Assembly: GCA_016296065.1 (NCBI GenBank)
Contig: JAEDKA010000009.1
Location: 1-64,000, forward strand
DNA length: 64,000 nucleotides
Direction: 5' to 3'
From: Kiritimatiellia bacterium
GTDB lineage: Bacteria; Verrucomicrobiota; Kiritimatiellia; RFP12; UBA1067
Shown here: piece after piece, positions 1 through 8,627 of the stretch
Layout of the letters: every line of letters starts with the position of its first letter
Position numbering within the stretch: the stretch's first letter is position 1
Position numbers and translations under genes: made by a program
Notes under the pieces: generated by a model
The model's database searches: none
Told to the model about the DNA's origin: nothing
Seen by the model: the letters and a program-made list of their open reading frames with translations, nothing else

Positions 1-37
1 GATGCGCCCGGCGCGGCTAAGCCGTGACGGGCGCATC
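1..37. repeat. perfect inverted repeat at window edge
   Basis: A perfect 10-bp outer stem (GATGCGCCCG at 1-10, CGGGCGCATC at 28-37) encloses a second stem CGGCT/AGCCG at 14-24. It lies just upstream of the first exported-protein gene. It may be the terminator stem of a gene to the left or a member of the palindromic repeats seen further on. The window edge prevents a decision. Confidence 0.6.
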
Positions 38-74
38 ATTTGGAATCCTTGGGCCCGGAGCAGCAGTCGGCACG

Positions 75-878
75 GTGACGCGGAAATATGCTATACTGTT
101 GGCGATGGGACTGACAGCATCCATAGCGTCTGCGGTTCTCGCCGCAGTTGAGACGCCTACCGGAAGAGGAGGACGCGTCTCCAATTCCTTCGTCACTGTC
201 GAGGGGGAGGGTGTTTGTGTCGCGGATGACGGGCGGATACACTTCTCGGGATCGGAATCTCCCGTCTCGGTCGAGGTGACTGCGCGCCCAGGATGGCTTG
301 TGGACGGGCGGCGTTCGCTGTCGTTTGTGCGCGTTCCAGGGGAGAGTAGGACGCTTCTAGTGAGGAGCGCGACTCTGGAGGACGAGGAACATGTCCCACT
401 CGAAGACTGCGATTTCGACGAGTCCTTCACGAACAGGCACGTGCTTCCTCCCGCAATCAAGATGGCAGGAGGGGGCGACCGTCTTCTTCTTGTGTATGCG
501 CATCCAGAGTCCAACGTTTTGGTTTCGGCTTCCGCCTCGTGCGAAGTCGTCTCAAACGGCGTACACGAAGTGGAGCACATATGGCTTCCCTGCAGCGAGT
601 GCGGTTCGCAGCGCGTTCCGTCAGCCGAGACGAATACCGTAGAAAGTATACCGGGCGAACAGTACTGGACGGCGTCAGGGGCGGGAATCACGACGAATTC
701 AAGCTCCTGGAGCGGTTATCTGACCAAGGGCCTGGGGCAGAAGATTGACCTTTCCGTCGTCGTGACCAACGTCTGCACGAACTGCATATGCAAGGCCGGC
801 ACAAACGTCGTCGTGGACGTGCACGAGCTGTACATCGACCTCCCCGACGAATACCTCGGGCTTGACATGCGGGACTAG
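75..878 (+). CDS. N-terminal part of large exported repeat protein (reading frame interrupted by TAG)
   Basis: The product begins with a signal peptide (basic TRK, then a hydrophobic stretch ending near SAVLAA) if the GTG at 75 is used. A GTG at 24 lies in the same frame, and an ATG at 105 would leave only a poor signal peptide. The rest is a Cys-containing, beta-rich extracellular-type sequence with no family I recognise. The frame ends at TAG 876-878, but the same frame stays open on the far side (GRGKYV and onward) and runs to 2636. The original gene was therefore probably one protein of about 850 residues from 75 to 2636. TAG is an ordinary stop elsewhere in the window, so I read this as a nonsense mutation, or less likely a sequencing error or readthrough. 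Confidence 0.65.
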   Translation: MTRKYAILLAMGLTASIASAVLAAVETPTGRGGRVSNSFVTVEGEGVCVADDGRIHFSGSESPVSVEVTARPGWLVDGRRSLSFVRVPGESRTLLVRSATLEDEEHVPLEDCDFDESFTNRHVLPPAIKMAGGGDRLLLVYAHPESNVLVSASASCEVVSNGVHEVEHIWLPCSECGSQRVPSAETNTVESIPGEQYWTASGAGITTNSSSWSGYLTKGLGQKIDLSVVVTNVCTNCICKAGTNVVVDVHELYIDLPDEYLGLDMRD

Positions 879-893
879 GGGCGCGGCAAGTAC

Positions 894-2636
894 GTGACGC
901 GTGGGGCGTCTGCTGTGATCGAACCGGCCGCCGGAGATGCGTCATATATCTGGACGGACTGCGGGATATGCGTTTTCCGGTCGGCGACGAACGGCGTCGA
1001 CGTCACGTACGGCGCAACCGACGCGACGGGCCCCAGCGCATCTTACAGGGCGGAGCCGCTGACCGTAGTGGCGACGATTTCCAGTGGAGAGCTGACGGCC
1101 TCGGCAGCCTGCACTACGAACTTCACGGTGGTGGCGGTTGACGTCACGATTAATGGCGTCGGGGAGGACAAGGAGGAGACTGAGGGCGCGTTTGTGCAGT
1201 ATGTTCCGGACGCGGCTGACGGACTGTGGACTGAGGAAGGCACAAATGCGCTCGTCGGCGTGTCGATCGCATGCATGCCGGAAGACCTCCCGCCCGAAGA
1301 GGAGGTCACGATCTGCGCGCCAGCTAAGTCGCTGTATATACGGCACAACGGCAAATACTATGCTCTTCCGGAGGAATGCGGATTTCCGGTCTATCTTCTG
1401 AAGAGCGTCGAGTTCTTCCTGCACGGGCACAAGGAGTCTGGCGGACTTCGCGACAAAGAGATCAAGGTCGAGCACAAGAAAAGCGGCGCGGTCGACCTGG
1501 CAAAGTTCACGAACGTGAAGCTTCGCGTGACTAACATCAAGTTCAACCACGACACCGGATCGTCGACTCGCGATGCAATCAACATAAGAAGGTCATATGC
1601 GGAGGGGATCAATGTTTCGAGCGGCGAGTGGTTTGAAGCCAACGGCGTTATTGCGAACGAGCCCTGCTGCTACACGACGAATCGCGAGGCTACCGTCAAG
1701 GCAAGATTCGAGGCGTCAAGTTTCATAAAGTCGGCGCTGATAGAAGCGCCATGCTCTGGCGGTGGGTCCCTTTCCGGTCTGATGCCGACCAACGTCGCTT
1801 TCAGCGGCGGGGTGTCGTCGCCGGAATATGTAGAGTTCAAGATGGAGCGGAGCACCCTTTCGCGCATAGACGCAAGCAAGGGCGGCGTCCTTTCCTGGAC
1901 GGCGTCGAAGATAAACGGCGGGGGCGGCGTCCCGTGCGTGATGAACGCCACGGGTCCGCACGTGGTGTACACGGTCCTCGGCGAGCCCAGGCCGCCGTGG
2001 AAAAACGCATACGGCGAGCGGGAGAACGCATGGACGAACGCACTGGAGTTCGCGATAGTCAAGGCGGGTGCCGCAGGGAAGAACAAGGACAAAGACGCCC
2101 TTGCTGCGATAACGACGTATTTACACGGAAGCTTTGGACTCTTGTATGATACAATAGACGGAGAACCAAATTATAAGATTGGCGCGAAATATTATCTAAC
2201 GGATTTTATGTGTAAGGTGCCGCATGGCAAAACAGGGAAACCTAGAAACGTCGTGTGTTGCTATGATATGGGTGCTTCGACTTGCTCGTTCGGTAGTATT
2301 GTGGGGGCGGATGTTCACTATTGCTTCATGAGTCCTTTTGGCTATATTAATGCAGTTGATTTGATAGGAGTTGGCAATTGCAACAACCCTTTTTATTCCG
2401 ATCCTAACGCGCCAAGTAATGCAAAAATTGTTGGCAATGACGACAGTAGGACTGGATTCGGCAATCATGCGTTTGCAGAATGCAACAATCTGATATTTGA
2501 CGCCTGCGCAGGCCCTGTACTTGGCAGAACGAGAAATGATTATTTATCGTTTGCCATAGACAGTTCGACACCTGCTGAAGCGCGTCGGGCAGGCGGAATC
2601 ACTGATATCAGTGTGCAGACGTTTAACATAGAGTAA
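894..2636 (+). CDS. C-terminal part of large exported repeat protein with transglutaminase-like C-terminus
   Basis: This is the in-frame continuation of the 75-878 frame past the TAG; 894 is the first GTG after it. Residues about 70-205 form a module (TNFTVVAVDVTINGVGED, then a HGH...RDKEI..H.KSGA.D.AK motif) that recurs in the gene at 3876-6401. The last 180 or so residues differ from that paralogue. They carry a Cys-His-Asp pattern resembling transglutaminase-like peptidases: Cys455/Cys456 in VVCCYDMG, His525 in GNHAFAE and Asp536 in IFDACAGP. From about 2100 the DNA becomes visibly AT-richer, which suggests the C-terminal segment has another history. Whether this half is translated without the upstream half is unknown. 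The enzyme assignment is a pattern match, not proof. Confidence 0.65.
   Translation: MTRGASAVIEPAAGDASYIWTDCGICVFRSATNGVDVTYGATDATGPSASYRAEPLTVVATISSGELTASAACTTNFTVVAVDVTINGVGEDKEETEGAFVQYVPDAADGLWTEEGTNALVGVSIACMPEDLPPEEEVTICAPAKSLYIRHNGKYYALPEECGFPVYLLKSVEFFLHGHKESGGLRDKEIKVEHKKSGAVDLAKFTNVKLRVTNIKFNHDTGSSTRDAINIRRSYAEGINVSSGEWFEANGVIANEPCCYTTNREATVKARFEASSFIKSALIEAPCSGGGSLSGLMPTNVAFSGGVSSPEYVEFKMERSTLSRIDASKGGVLSWTASKINGGGGVPCVMNATGPHVVYTVLGEPRPPWKNAYGERENAWTNALEFAIVKAGAAGKNKDKDALAAITTYLHGSFGLLYDTIDGEPNYKIGAKYYLTDFMCKVPHGKTGKPRNVVCCYDMGASTCSFGSIVGADVHYCFMSPFGYINAVDLIGVGNCNNPFYSDPNAPSNAKIVGNDDSRTGFGNHAFAECNNLIFDACAGPVLGRTRNDYLSFAIDSSTPAEARRAGGITDISVQTFNIE
1116..1180 (+). repeat. 65-bp exact direct repeat, copy 1
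   Basis: Identical over 65 bases to 4044-4108, and after one mismatch the match continues for about 11 bases. It encodes the conserved segment TNFTVVAVDVTINGVGED and a few following residues. The identity is much tighter than in the flanking coding sequence, consistent with recent recombination or gene conversion. Confidence 0.9.
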
Positions 2637-2680
2637 CACGTAAATGGAATCATTAGGTTGACATGAAAGGAACCCATCAA

Positions 2681-3898
2681 ATGGTGAAGCAAGCCAAGCA
2701 ATTCGTGGCGATTGTGACTGTCTCTATTGTCATGGATGTCATGTGTTCCATGGCGTACGCAGACTCAAGAGATTTGACGTGGCATTTTAAGGCGGGCGGA
2801 GTCATAGCCGCAACAAATGTCGATGATGCGGTGGACATGCTTGCCCGAAACTCTGGCTGTGGCAACGAGCTGACATTTTCTGCTACTGTCTCCAATGGAG
2901 AAGGCATCAACAATAACCTGCGAGGCCGTATGGCGGTGTTTGAGTCGGAAGCCATGGCATGCACAAACATTTGTGATAGCATTGTTGAGACTTCAATGAT
3001 GCTTGATCTGTATTTCCAAGATGTATTTATTGATTATGGCGACATAGGAGATGTCTGCATAGTGAAGGGGAAGGATGCTCTGAGCAAAGATAGTCATTCG
3101 CGTTCCGTTTTTTACAATCCTAGGGCAGCGTCCTTTATCCGCGGTCGTTATCTTGTCGAAGTGTGCGGATCTGAAGCAGACAACATGCGTGTAGCTAGAG
3201 CAATTGACTATGTCATAAAAACGAGGGAGAAAGGGGACGGCGAGGCTTCTGGCATCTTGGCGGTTGAGTTGCTTCGCAAGCACTTTGGCCGCCACATGTC
3301 TCAAGCTGAAGTGTTCAGTACTCTTGCCGGGCTTAACCGCAAAGGTGCTGCTTTCTATCAATCGGCGAATGATGCGCTTCTTGATTTTGGGGAAGGAACT
3401 ATTGGTCTTGACGGTTGGGCCATTGCGCGAAGAAGCACCTGTCTTCGGAACGGCGCGACATTCACAGTGCTTGAGGTGCGCAGTTTGGACGGTTCCGATA
3501 TTGCGGACATTAATGTGTGCGAGGCGCCAACGCCAAAAGCGGCGCTTGACAGTCTCATTGCAGACAAAGGGCTGTTTTCGGGTGTGACGGCGGATGAGGT
3601 TATGCGTTGGAGGCCTATTGGCGGCATAGGCCGCCGGTGCGTAGGAAAGAGGGTGCTTGTCGCGGACATGAAGACAGCCACCAACCGCTATTGCGATGTC
3701 GTATTCACCAGAGGCGGCAAGGCGATAGAACTCAAGACGAACAAAGTCGATGCTATTGACCTTGTCAATCTGGCTGAGCGGCTTGACGCGTTGATACTCG
3801 AAGCGACATCGACCAATGCGAAGTCTGCGAGCATAGCCGATGCGGCTAGGCGTCTGAACAAGAGACAAGTGGTACATGGCAAGCGTGAGGCAGAATAG
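2681..3898 (+). CDS. exported or membrane-anchored protein of unknown function
   Basis: I prefer the ATG at 2681 because AAAGGA lies about 10 bases upstream; an in-frame ATG at 2663 has no good ribosome site. The product (about 405 residues) starts with a hydrophobic segment (VAIVTVSIVMDVMCSMAYA) that reads as a signal peptide or anchor. I recognise no domain in the rest. Composition is AT-richer than the core of the neighbouring large genes. It sits directly after the transglutaminase-like C-terminus and overlaps the next gene by 23 bases. In a polymorphic-toxin reading this is where an immunity protein would be encoded, but nothing in its own sequence proves that role. Confidence 0.75.
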   Translation: MVKQAKQFVAIVTVSIVMDVMCSMAYADSRDLTWHFKAGGVIAATNVDDAVDMLARNSGCGNELTFSATVSNGEGINNNLRGRMAVFESEAMACTNICDSIVETSMMLDLYFQDVFIDYGDIGDVCIVKGKDALSKDSHSRSVFYNPRAASFIRGRYLVEVCGSEADNMRVARAIDYVIKTREKGDGEASGILAVELLRKHFGRHMSQAEVFSTLAGLNRKGAAFYQSANDALLDFGEGTIGLDGWAIARRSTCLRNGATFTVLEVRSLDGSDIADINVCEAPTPKAALDSLIADKGLFSGVTADEVMRWRPIGGIGRRCVGKRVLVADMKTATNRYCDVVFTRGGKAIELKTNKVDAIDLVNLAERLDALILEATSTNAKSASIADAARRLNKRQVVHGKREAE

Positions 3899-6401
3899 GT
3901 TCGGGAAACTGCTTGGAAGCAAGGCGTTTGTTGGACCGATGGTAGGAAAGATCGGCGGCGGCGAGTCGTATCTCGCGGAGCAGCTGACGGTGAAGGCGAC
4001 GGTGGAAAACGAATACGGCGAGTCTGCTTCCGCAACATGCAAGACGAACTTCACGGTGGTGGCGGTTGACGTCACGATTAATGGCGTCGGGGAGGACAAG
4101 GAGGAGACGGAGGGCGCGTTCATTCCGTTTGTAAGGGATGAGACGAACGGCGTCATCAGCGTCGAGGGCACGAACAAGATGGTTTCAGTGTCATTTTCCT
4201 GCTTGCCTAAAGATCTCCCGACAAACGAGGTTGTGACAATCTCTTGCACGCCGCCCGGAGAGCTGTACGAGGTTCTTTTTAGCGGGGAGCTTTTGAGGAT
4301 AACGTCAACCAACTATCCCGCGTGCGAAATTGAAAGCCACGAGTTCAAGCTGCACGGACATGATGTTTCGGACTCATGGAAGGATGGATTGATTCAGATT
4401 GCTCATTTGGGGAGCGAGGCGCTGGATATTGCGAAATACACGTCGGTCAAGGTTAATGTTGAAATAACCGATTTCCCTACAGGTGAACTTCTGGACGAAG
4501 ACAAAGAGGAAATGCCCGGCGCGTTCATACCGTACGCCGCGGACTGGGCGTTTGAGGAGACTGAAAGCAGCCAAGCAGATATTCCATTCGGGCCGTCCGC
4601 AGAGAAGAAGCTGGTGGAGGTGTATGTCTCGTATGAACCGTCCAATCTGCCCGAATACAACGATGATGGGGAAAAGTTCCTGGAGTTTGCGGCTCCCCCG
4701 GAGTCTCTGTATTTGCCCGCGTACAGCGCCGGCGTGGATCGGCGGTGGGATGAGTTCATCGACTGGTGGAACTCTCGTCCGCCAAGCTGGAGCCTGGCTT
4801 TTTCGGGAAAGAAGCGTCTTGTCCTACATGGGCATGAAATATCAAGTTCACAGCGTGACAGGGAGATACGCATCACGCATCCAAAGAGCGGAGCGACCGA
4901 CGTGGCAAAGTATACGGTGTACCATGTCGACCTTGACATCGATTCCGACAACGACCTTCAGATTGAGGGGAGAGACGGATTCGAAGACGCGATTGAAGAG
5001 CGCGAGCCCGGCAAGATCATCTCGTGGGACCAGTCCGGAATCTCTCCCGGACAGGACTACCGTGTTCCGCTTCGCCTAAATGCCTGGGGAGGCGAGACAA
5101 ATGCGGTGGTGAGGCTCGAAGCCGTCGCCTCTTCGGCGCGGGTCGCCGAGATTTACAGGACCGAGTCTGGCGGGAACAAGCTCGACCTGCCGTTCTATTT
5201 CCCCGCCGATTCGATTCCTCCGCTTTACGTCGACGGGGTCACAAACGGCACGATCTCCATCACGGCGACACTGATCAATCCGCCCGAAGCCTTTTCGGCG
5301 GCATCTTCTGTTCGTCCCATCCCCGGCCTTGAGCTTGCCAAGGACAAGGTCGCGGCGCTCGTCATCCAGCCGATATCATTCTCGCCAGGCGGTGGCGCCG
5401 CAGTCTGGTCTTCAATTCCAAATGGAATTGGTGATGGGGATGGCGTCTTATTTGATTCAATAATATCGAATCAGGGATATAAAGTTACTTGGTACAGGGA
5501 CGGTAACGGGGAAGGGGATTTAGGCGTCGGAGATTGCTCGGCAAATGCATATTTGAACCTGGATGGCTATGGTGCCGTGACAATAATATCGCATGGTGAT
5601 GTGGATGAACATTTAGCGGTGTATTTCCCAGACACGGTAGATGGCTTTAATGAAGCAACGAAGTGGGTCTCTGATGTCCGAAATAGCGGAGGGCATATTA
5701 CAGACATGGCGGCGAGAGAGAATCCAGGCTATTATTGGTATGTTTCGGTAAAACCACGATGGTTTGAGAATAATTGGAAGCCTGGATTTGACAGGCACAA
5801 TTCGGTTATTCTTTGGGGGAGTTGTTATTCCGCATCTTTGCTGAATTGTTGCGGGGGAAGATGGCGCTCAGGTTATGTGAACCCTACGGATGAAGGTGAG
5901 TGCAGCGTAGTTAATTCACAATTTTTGGCGAGAATGAACGGAGTCATAGGGGCAGGGGCATTGCGTCCAGCCGGTATGGCATATTCTCATGGTAGAAGTT
6001 CTATGTCCAATAATGTTCGGATGGAAGGAATCCCATGGACGACATTATGTCCCGCGCCGATAATTGGAACGCCGACATTCCCATCTTCGAATCTTTCAGA
6101 AGGTGATGTTGCGTTTGGGTGTTTGTTGCTGGATACTTTTGTAAAGGCGAAAAGCAACATGATAAAAGTGATTGTCGGAGATGGAGTGACTGGGATTGCC
6201 CCATTGCGGCAAGAGGGTGCCGCATATCCATTTGGCGTAGGTTTTCGGATCAAGAAAGGGGCGGGAACCATTAAGGTTAAATCTGAGGCGATAAAGGTTT
6301 ATATAGAGAGTGCGACGCCTAATGACGAGTTTGCCTCCGGAAAAACTATGGATGCTGATCGAATTACGCCGAACGGCGGAACCGTTGAATGGGCGTTCTA
6401 A
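3876..6401 (+). CDS. 5'-truncated paralogue of the large exported protein with clan CD peptidase-like C-terminus
   Basis: The product (841 residues) lacks a signal peptide. After about 50 residues it enters the conserved module also found at 1116-1180 and downstream. Two copies of the HGH..D..I...H..S.A.D.AKYT module are visible (about residues 57-175 and 200-360). The C-terminal part differs from the upstream paralogue: His573 in IISHGD and Cys650 in LWGSCYSA match the His-Cys dyad pattern of clan CD peptidases (caspase, clostripain, CHAT types). DNA from about 5410 is clearly AT-richer. By hand count row 5281-5340 has 38 G/C in 60 and row 5461-5520 has 26 in 60. The start overlaps the preceding gene. 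The protein looks like an orphan core-plus-effector cassette; a simple truncated duplicate is the alternative. Confidence 0.7.
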   Translation: MASVRQNRFGKLLGSKAFVGPMVGKIGGGESYLAEQLTVKATVENEYGESASATCKTNFTVVAVDVTINGVGEDKEETEGAFIPFVRDETNGVISVEGTNKMVSVSFSCLPKDLPTNEVVTISCTPPGELYEVLFSGELLRITSTNYPACEIESHEFKLHGHDVSDSWKDGLIQIAHLGSEALDIAKYTSVKVNVEITDFPTGELLDEDKEEMPGAFIPYAADWAFEETESSQADIPFGPSAEKKLVEVYVSYEPSNLPEYNDDGEKFLEFAAPPESLYLPAYSAGVDRRWDEFIDWWNSRPPSWSLAFSGKKRLVLHGHEISSSQRDREIRITHPKSGATDVAKYTVYHVDLDIDSDNDLQIEGRDGFEDAIEEREPGKIISWDQSGISPGQDYRVPLRLNAWGGETNAVVRLEAVASSARVAEIYRTESGGNKLDLPFYFPADSIPPLYVDGVTNGTISITATLINPPEAFSAASSVRPIPGLELAKDKVAALVIQPISFSPGGGAAVWSSIPNGIGDGDGVLFDSIISNQGYKVTWYRDGNGEGDLGVGDCSANAYLNLDGYGAVTIISHGDVDEHLAVYFPDTVDGFNEATKWVSDVRNSGGHITDMAARENPGYYWYVSVKPRWFENNWKPGFDRHNSVILWGSCYSASLLNCCGGRWRSGYVNPTDEGECSVVNSQFLARMNGVIGAGALRPAGMAYSHGRSSMSNNVRMEGIPWTTLCPAPIIGTPTFPSSNLSEGDVAFGCLLLDTFVKAKSNMIKVIVGDGVTGIAPLRQEGAAYPFGVGFRIKKGAGTIKVKSEAIKVYIESATPNDEFASGKTMDADRITPNGGTVEWAF
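4044..4108 (+). repeat. 65-bp exact direct repeat, copy 2
   Basis: Second copy of the 65-base repeat at 1116-1180. It lies about 170 bases into the truncated paralogue, at the point where the two proteins share their core. This is the position expected for a recombination site that swaps C-terminal cassettes. Confidence 0.9.
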
Positions 6402-6415
6402 TGAAAGGAGTAGTC

Positions 6416-7978
6416 ATGTTTGTGTTGTCTATTTGCTGTTTGTTTGGGGCTTTGGGTGTAGATCCTGCAGCAGTGGAATTTCTTGGTGAGAAAACCGAGC
6501 CTGAGATCCGCACCGGGTGTGTTGTATATGGCGGTGAATATCTGAAGCCGCCTTATGTCGTCAAGCGGATGGGGAACGAGGTGTTCATTAACGACAGGTC
6601 GATTCGGTGGTTCGTCCCTTGGCCGATTCCGAAGCCAATTGTGAGAGGCGTGACAAAAGTCATGCCGACGATACCGGACGGCTTAGATGAAAATACATCT
6701 GAGTGGGATAATGAGGTTAGAAAGTTTAAGTTAGAACTTATTGATCATTTGATATATCTCGGTATAACAAATCGTGTCGAGAGGTTTGTCTCTGAAATAA
6801 GCAAGCTACCTAACGTATCTTCGGCTCAGGTGCTTTCTGATCGAGAAGTTGCAGTCTGGTGGAAAAACGGGACACAGGGGGTGCCATGCATGATATATCC
6901 CGAGCGGCATGATCATCGCATGAAAAAGTGGCCGCAGGACAAGAAGACACTGCAGGAGATGGGGGATCGCGAAGTGGCGAAGCTAGCAGGTGCGCTGCGC
7001 GGTGATTCGTTTCTGCTCTTGCCGGGTGGAGATTGTCACGTTGCCATAACTGGGGCGGGACTTGATCGCGATGTTTATCACGCAATTGAAATGTGTGATA
7101 AAGGGCTTTCCGCCGAGCAAATCTGCGAAAAGCTTGGAGGGAGGACTGAATTCCCGAAGGAGTTGTGCGAAGCCTTGATAAGGCATCGCGGTTCGTTCGG
7201 AGACTCGTATTTCGCATTGGCGAAAAGAAGAGTCGTCGCCGAGATCGAAGCCGAGAAGCGCGCGGAGCGCGAACGCGAAGAAATGGAGGCGGCGGAGCGG
7301 AAGCGCGCGGCCGAGGAGTATGCAAAGCGCAAGGCGGCGGAACTCGAGCCGACCGTCAAGTGGACGCCGGAGAACGCGCGGAAGGGCGGGGCGCGCTTCT
7401 ACGCTTTCTACAAGGGCCTCCGCTATTCTGGCGAACCTTACGTCCCGTATGCGTTCTGGCCGCGATCGACCCAGCCGGGGGACAAGTGGAAGTATCGGCT
7501 GCGTGAGAACTCCATGCAGGCTTTCAAGGGCTTCTTCGGCGGGGATGATGCCGAGAACACGCGGATTCTGGAGGACATTGCCGCTGGCAGCAAGAGAGTC
7601 AAGGGGCAACTTCGACCGGAGACCATCCAGTGGAGCATCTCCTGTGACTTCCCCGTGGCGAAGGACGATCCCGCAGCATATGCGCGCATTCCGATGCTGG
7701 TTTCCGCCAATTTGAATCCGGCCTATCTGCTCCGCGAATGGGACGGAGAAAAGGACGCGGACAAGGTGATTCCGTTCGGGCCGAAGTCCGGCGCGGAGAA
7801 GTCGCTCTTCGGCGACGCCTGCGCGGTCATCGTGTTCAACGACGGGACCGGCGAGGTAATCCCCGCGAAGGAGTTGACGTACGCGCGCATCTACCGCCGC
7901 GCGTTCAAGGGCCCGCCCGAACTCGGCTATCTGACAGTCCGCGGCTACGTCGCGCCGAAGGGCTTGGAGTCCGAGTAG
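6416..7978 (+). CDS. exported coiled-coil protein of unknown function
   Basis: The ATG at 6416 follows AAAGGAG at 6404-6410 with 5 bases spacing and gives a clean signal peptide (MFVLSICCLFGALG). The two upstream in-frame ATGs (6389, 6401) are less likely. The product is about 520 residues. Residues 20-260 show no family I know. A highly charged Glu/Arg/Ala helix follows (about 275-320) and then a C-terminal region (PMLVSANLNP..LLREWDGE, then AVIVFNDGTGEV) resembling the C-terminal parts of pseudopilin-like proteins in PVC bacteria. Composition changes from AT-richer to GC-rich at about 7180, so the gene may be a fusion. It follows the clan CD-like cassette directly. Confidence 0.7.
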   Translation: MFVLSICCLFGALGVDPAAVEFLGEKTEPEIRTGCVVYGGEYLKPPYVVKRMGNEVFINDRSIRWFVPWPIPKPIVRGVTKVMPTIPDGLDENTSEWDNEVRKFKLELIDHLIYLGITNRVERFVSEISKLPNVSSAQVLSDREVAVWWKNGTQGVPCMIYPERHDHRMKKWPQDKKTLQEMGDREVAKLAGALRGDSFLLLPGGDCHVAITGAGLDRDVYHAIEMCDKGLSAEQICEKLGGRTEFPKELCEALIRHRGSFGDSYFALAKRRVVAEIEAEKRAEREREEMEAAERKRAAEEYAKRKAAELEPTVKWTPENARKGGARFYAFYKGLRYSGEPYVPYAFWPRSTQPGDKWKYRLRENSMQAFKGFFGGDDAENTRILEDIAAGSKRVKGQLRPETIQWSISCDFPVAKDDPAAYARIPMLVSANLNPAYLLREWDGEKDADKVIPFGPKSGAEKSLFGDACAVIVFNDGTGEVIPAKELTYARIYRRAFKGPPELGYLTVRGYVAPKGLESE

Positions 7979-8162
7979 GGATTGTATAATATCGGTCCCC
8001 GTTGTTTCTTTAACTCCGATGGTTGGCAAAGGGGCTTCGTTACCACTTCGCCTTGTGCTTCGCGTTTTTCAACCACCGCTATATGGTTGCTTTCGCTATT
8101 GGGAGTTTCGGAGTTTGGGAGGATATGTCTCGTCAAGGAGGTTGTAAGCGGTCTTGGCAGCG

Positions 8163-8181
8163 CAAGGAGATGCGGCGTCTC
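8163..8181 (+). repeat. fragment of the palindromic element
   Basis: CAAGGAGATGCGGCGTCTC matches the first 19 bases of the 59-bp element at 15794-15852 and then diverges. It appears to be a decayed copy. Confidence 0.6.
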
Positions 8182-8228
8182 TGGCTTGTTGTAGCGCGGA
8201 GAATTGCATTGGCGGCGGCGGCACGTTG

Positions 8229-8237
8229 TGGTATAAT
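8229..8237 (+). promoter_or_regulatory. extended -10 promoter motif
   Basis: TGGTATAAT, followed by TTTTACC. It matches the TGnTATAAT sites in front of several genes in this window. No intact gene follows closely, so it may have served the now-broken kinase gene. Confidence 0.4.
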
Positions 8238-8320
8238 TTTACCTGTTCACCCGTCGTAGTGACGGGCAGGGAGGGAACACGACGAGATGGAGGGGCTTGT
8301 GCGCAACACGCTGCACCGAC

Positions 8321-8455
8321 GACATGGTTGGCTCTGGGCTCGGTCTCGCGACTGTGCGAGAGATTGTCGAGTCCCGCTACGGCGGCAAGGTCTCGCTGAG
8401 CTCCACGCCCGGCAGAGGCTCGACGTTCACAGTCACCTTTCCGCGCAGTTGCTGA
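8321..8455 (+). pseudogene. remnant of a sensor histidine kinase (ATPase C-terminus only)
   Basis: One frame from 8321 to the TGA at 8453-8455 translates to DMVGSGLGLATVREIVES and then GGKVSLSSTPGRGSTFTVTFP. This is the G2 box and closing strands of a HATPase_c domain. Nothing upstream in the frame looks like the H-box, N-box or first G-box. Only about 45 codons of the kinase survive, so the gene was lost by deletion or rearrangement next to the repeats. Confidence 0.75.
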
Positions 8456-8541
8456 AGCGTTTTCGCTTGGGTGTCTGCGCGCATTTTGATTCAGGTGTCT
8501 TTGCGTGAAACGCGCCGCAAGGCGACGGCAGTGCATCCCGC

Positions 8542-8606
8542 AAGTATACGTGAAGTATACGTTTGCGAGAAATGCGGCCCTCAAGTATACGTTTGCGTAT
8601 ACATAG
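8542..8606. promoter_or_regulatory. array of GTATAC-containing direct repeats, putative operator cluster
   Basis: AAGTATACGT at 8542-8551, AAGTATACGTTTGCG at 8553-8567 and again at 8583-8597, then GCGTATACATAG at 8595-8606. This gives four palindromic GTATAC cores in about 60 bases. The array lies immediately upstream of two extended -10 motifs and the gene at 8698, a natural place for a regulator-binding array. No regulator can be named. Confidence 0.5.
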
Positions 8607-8627
8607 CGCGACAACGAATAGTCGATG

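Noticed and set aside
89..97. TGCTATACT as a promoter for a start at 105
   Set aside because: It matches the extended -10 pattern only partly and lies within what reads as a good signal peptide from the GTG at 75. A start at 105 would lose the basic n-region.
8023..8259. Small gene of 78 codons
   Set aside because: No ribosome site, no recognisable product, and it runs over a decayed palindromic repeat.
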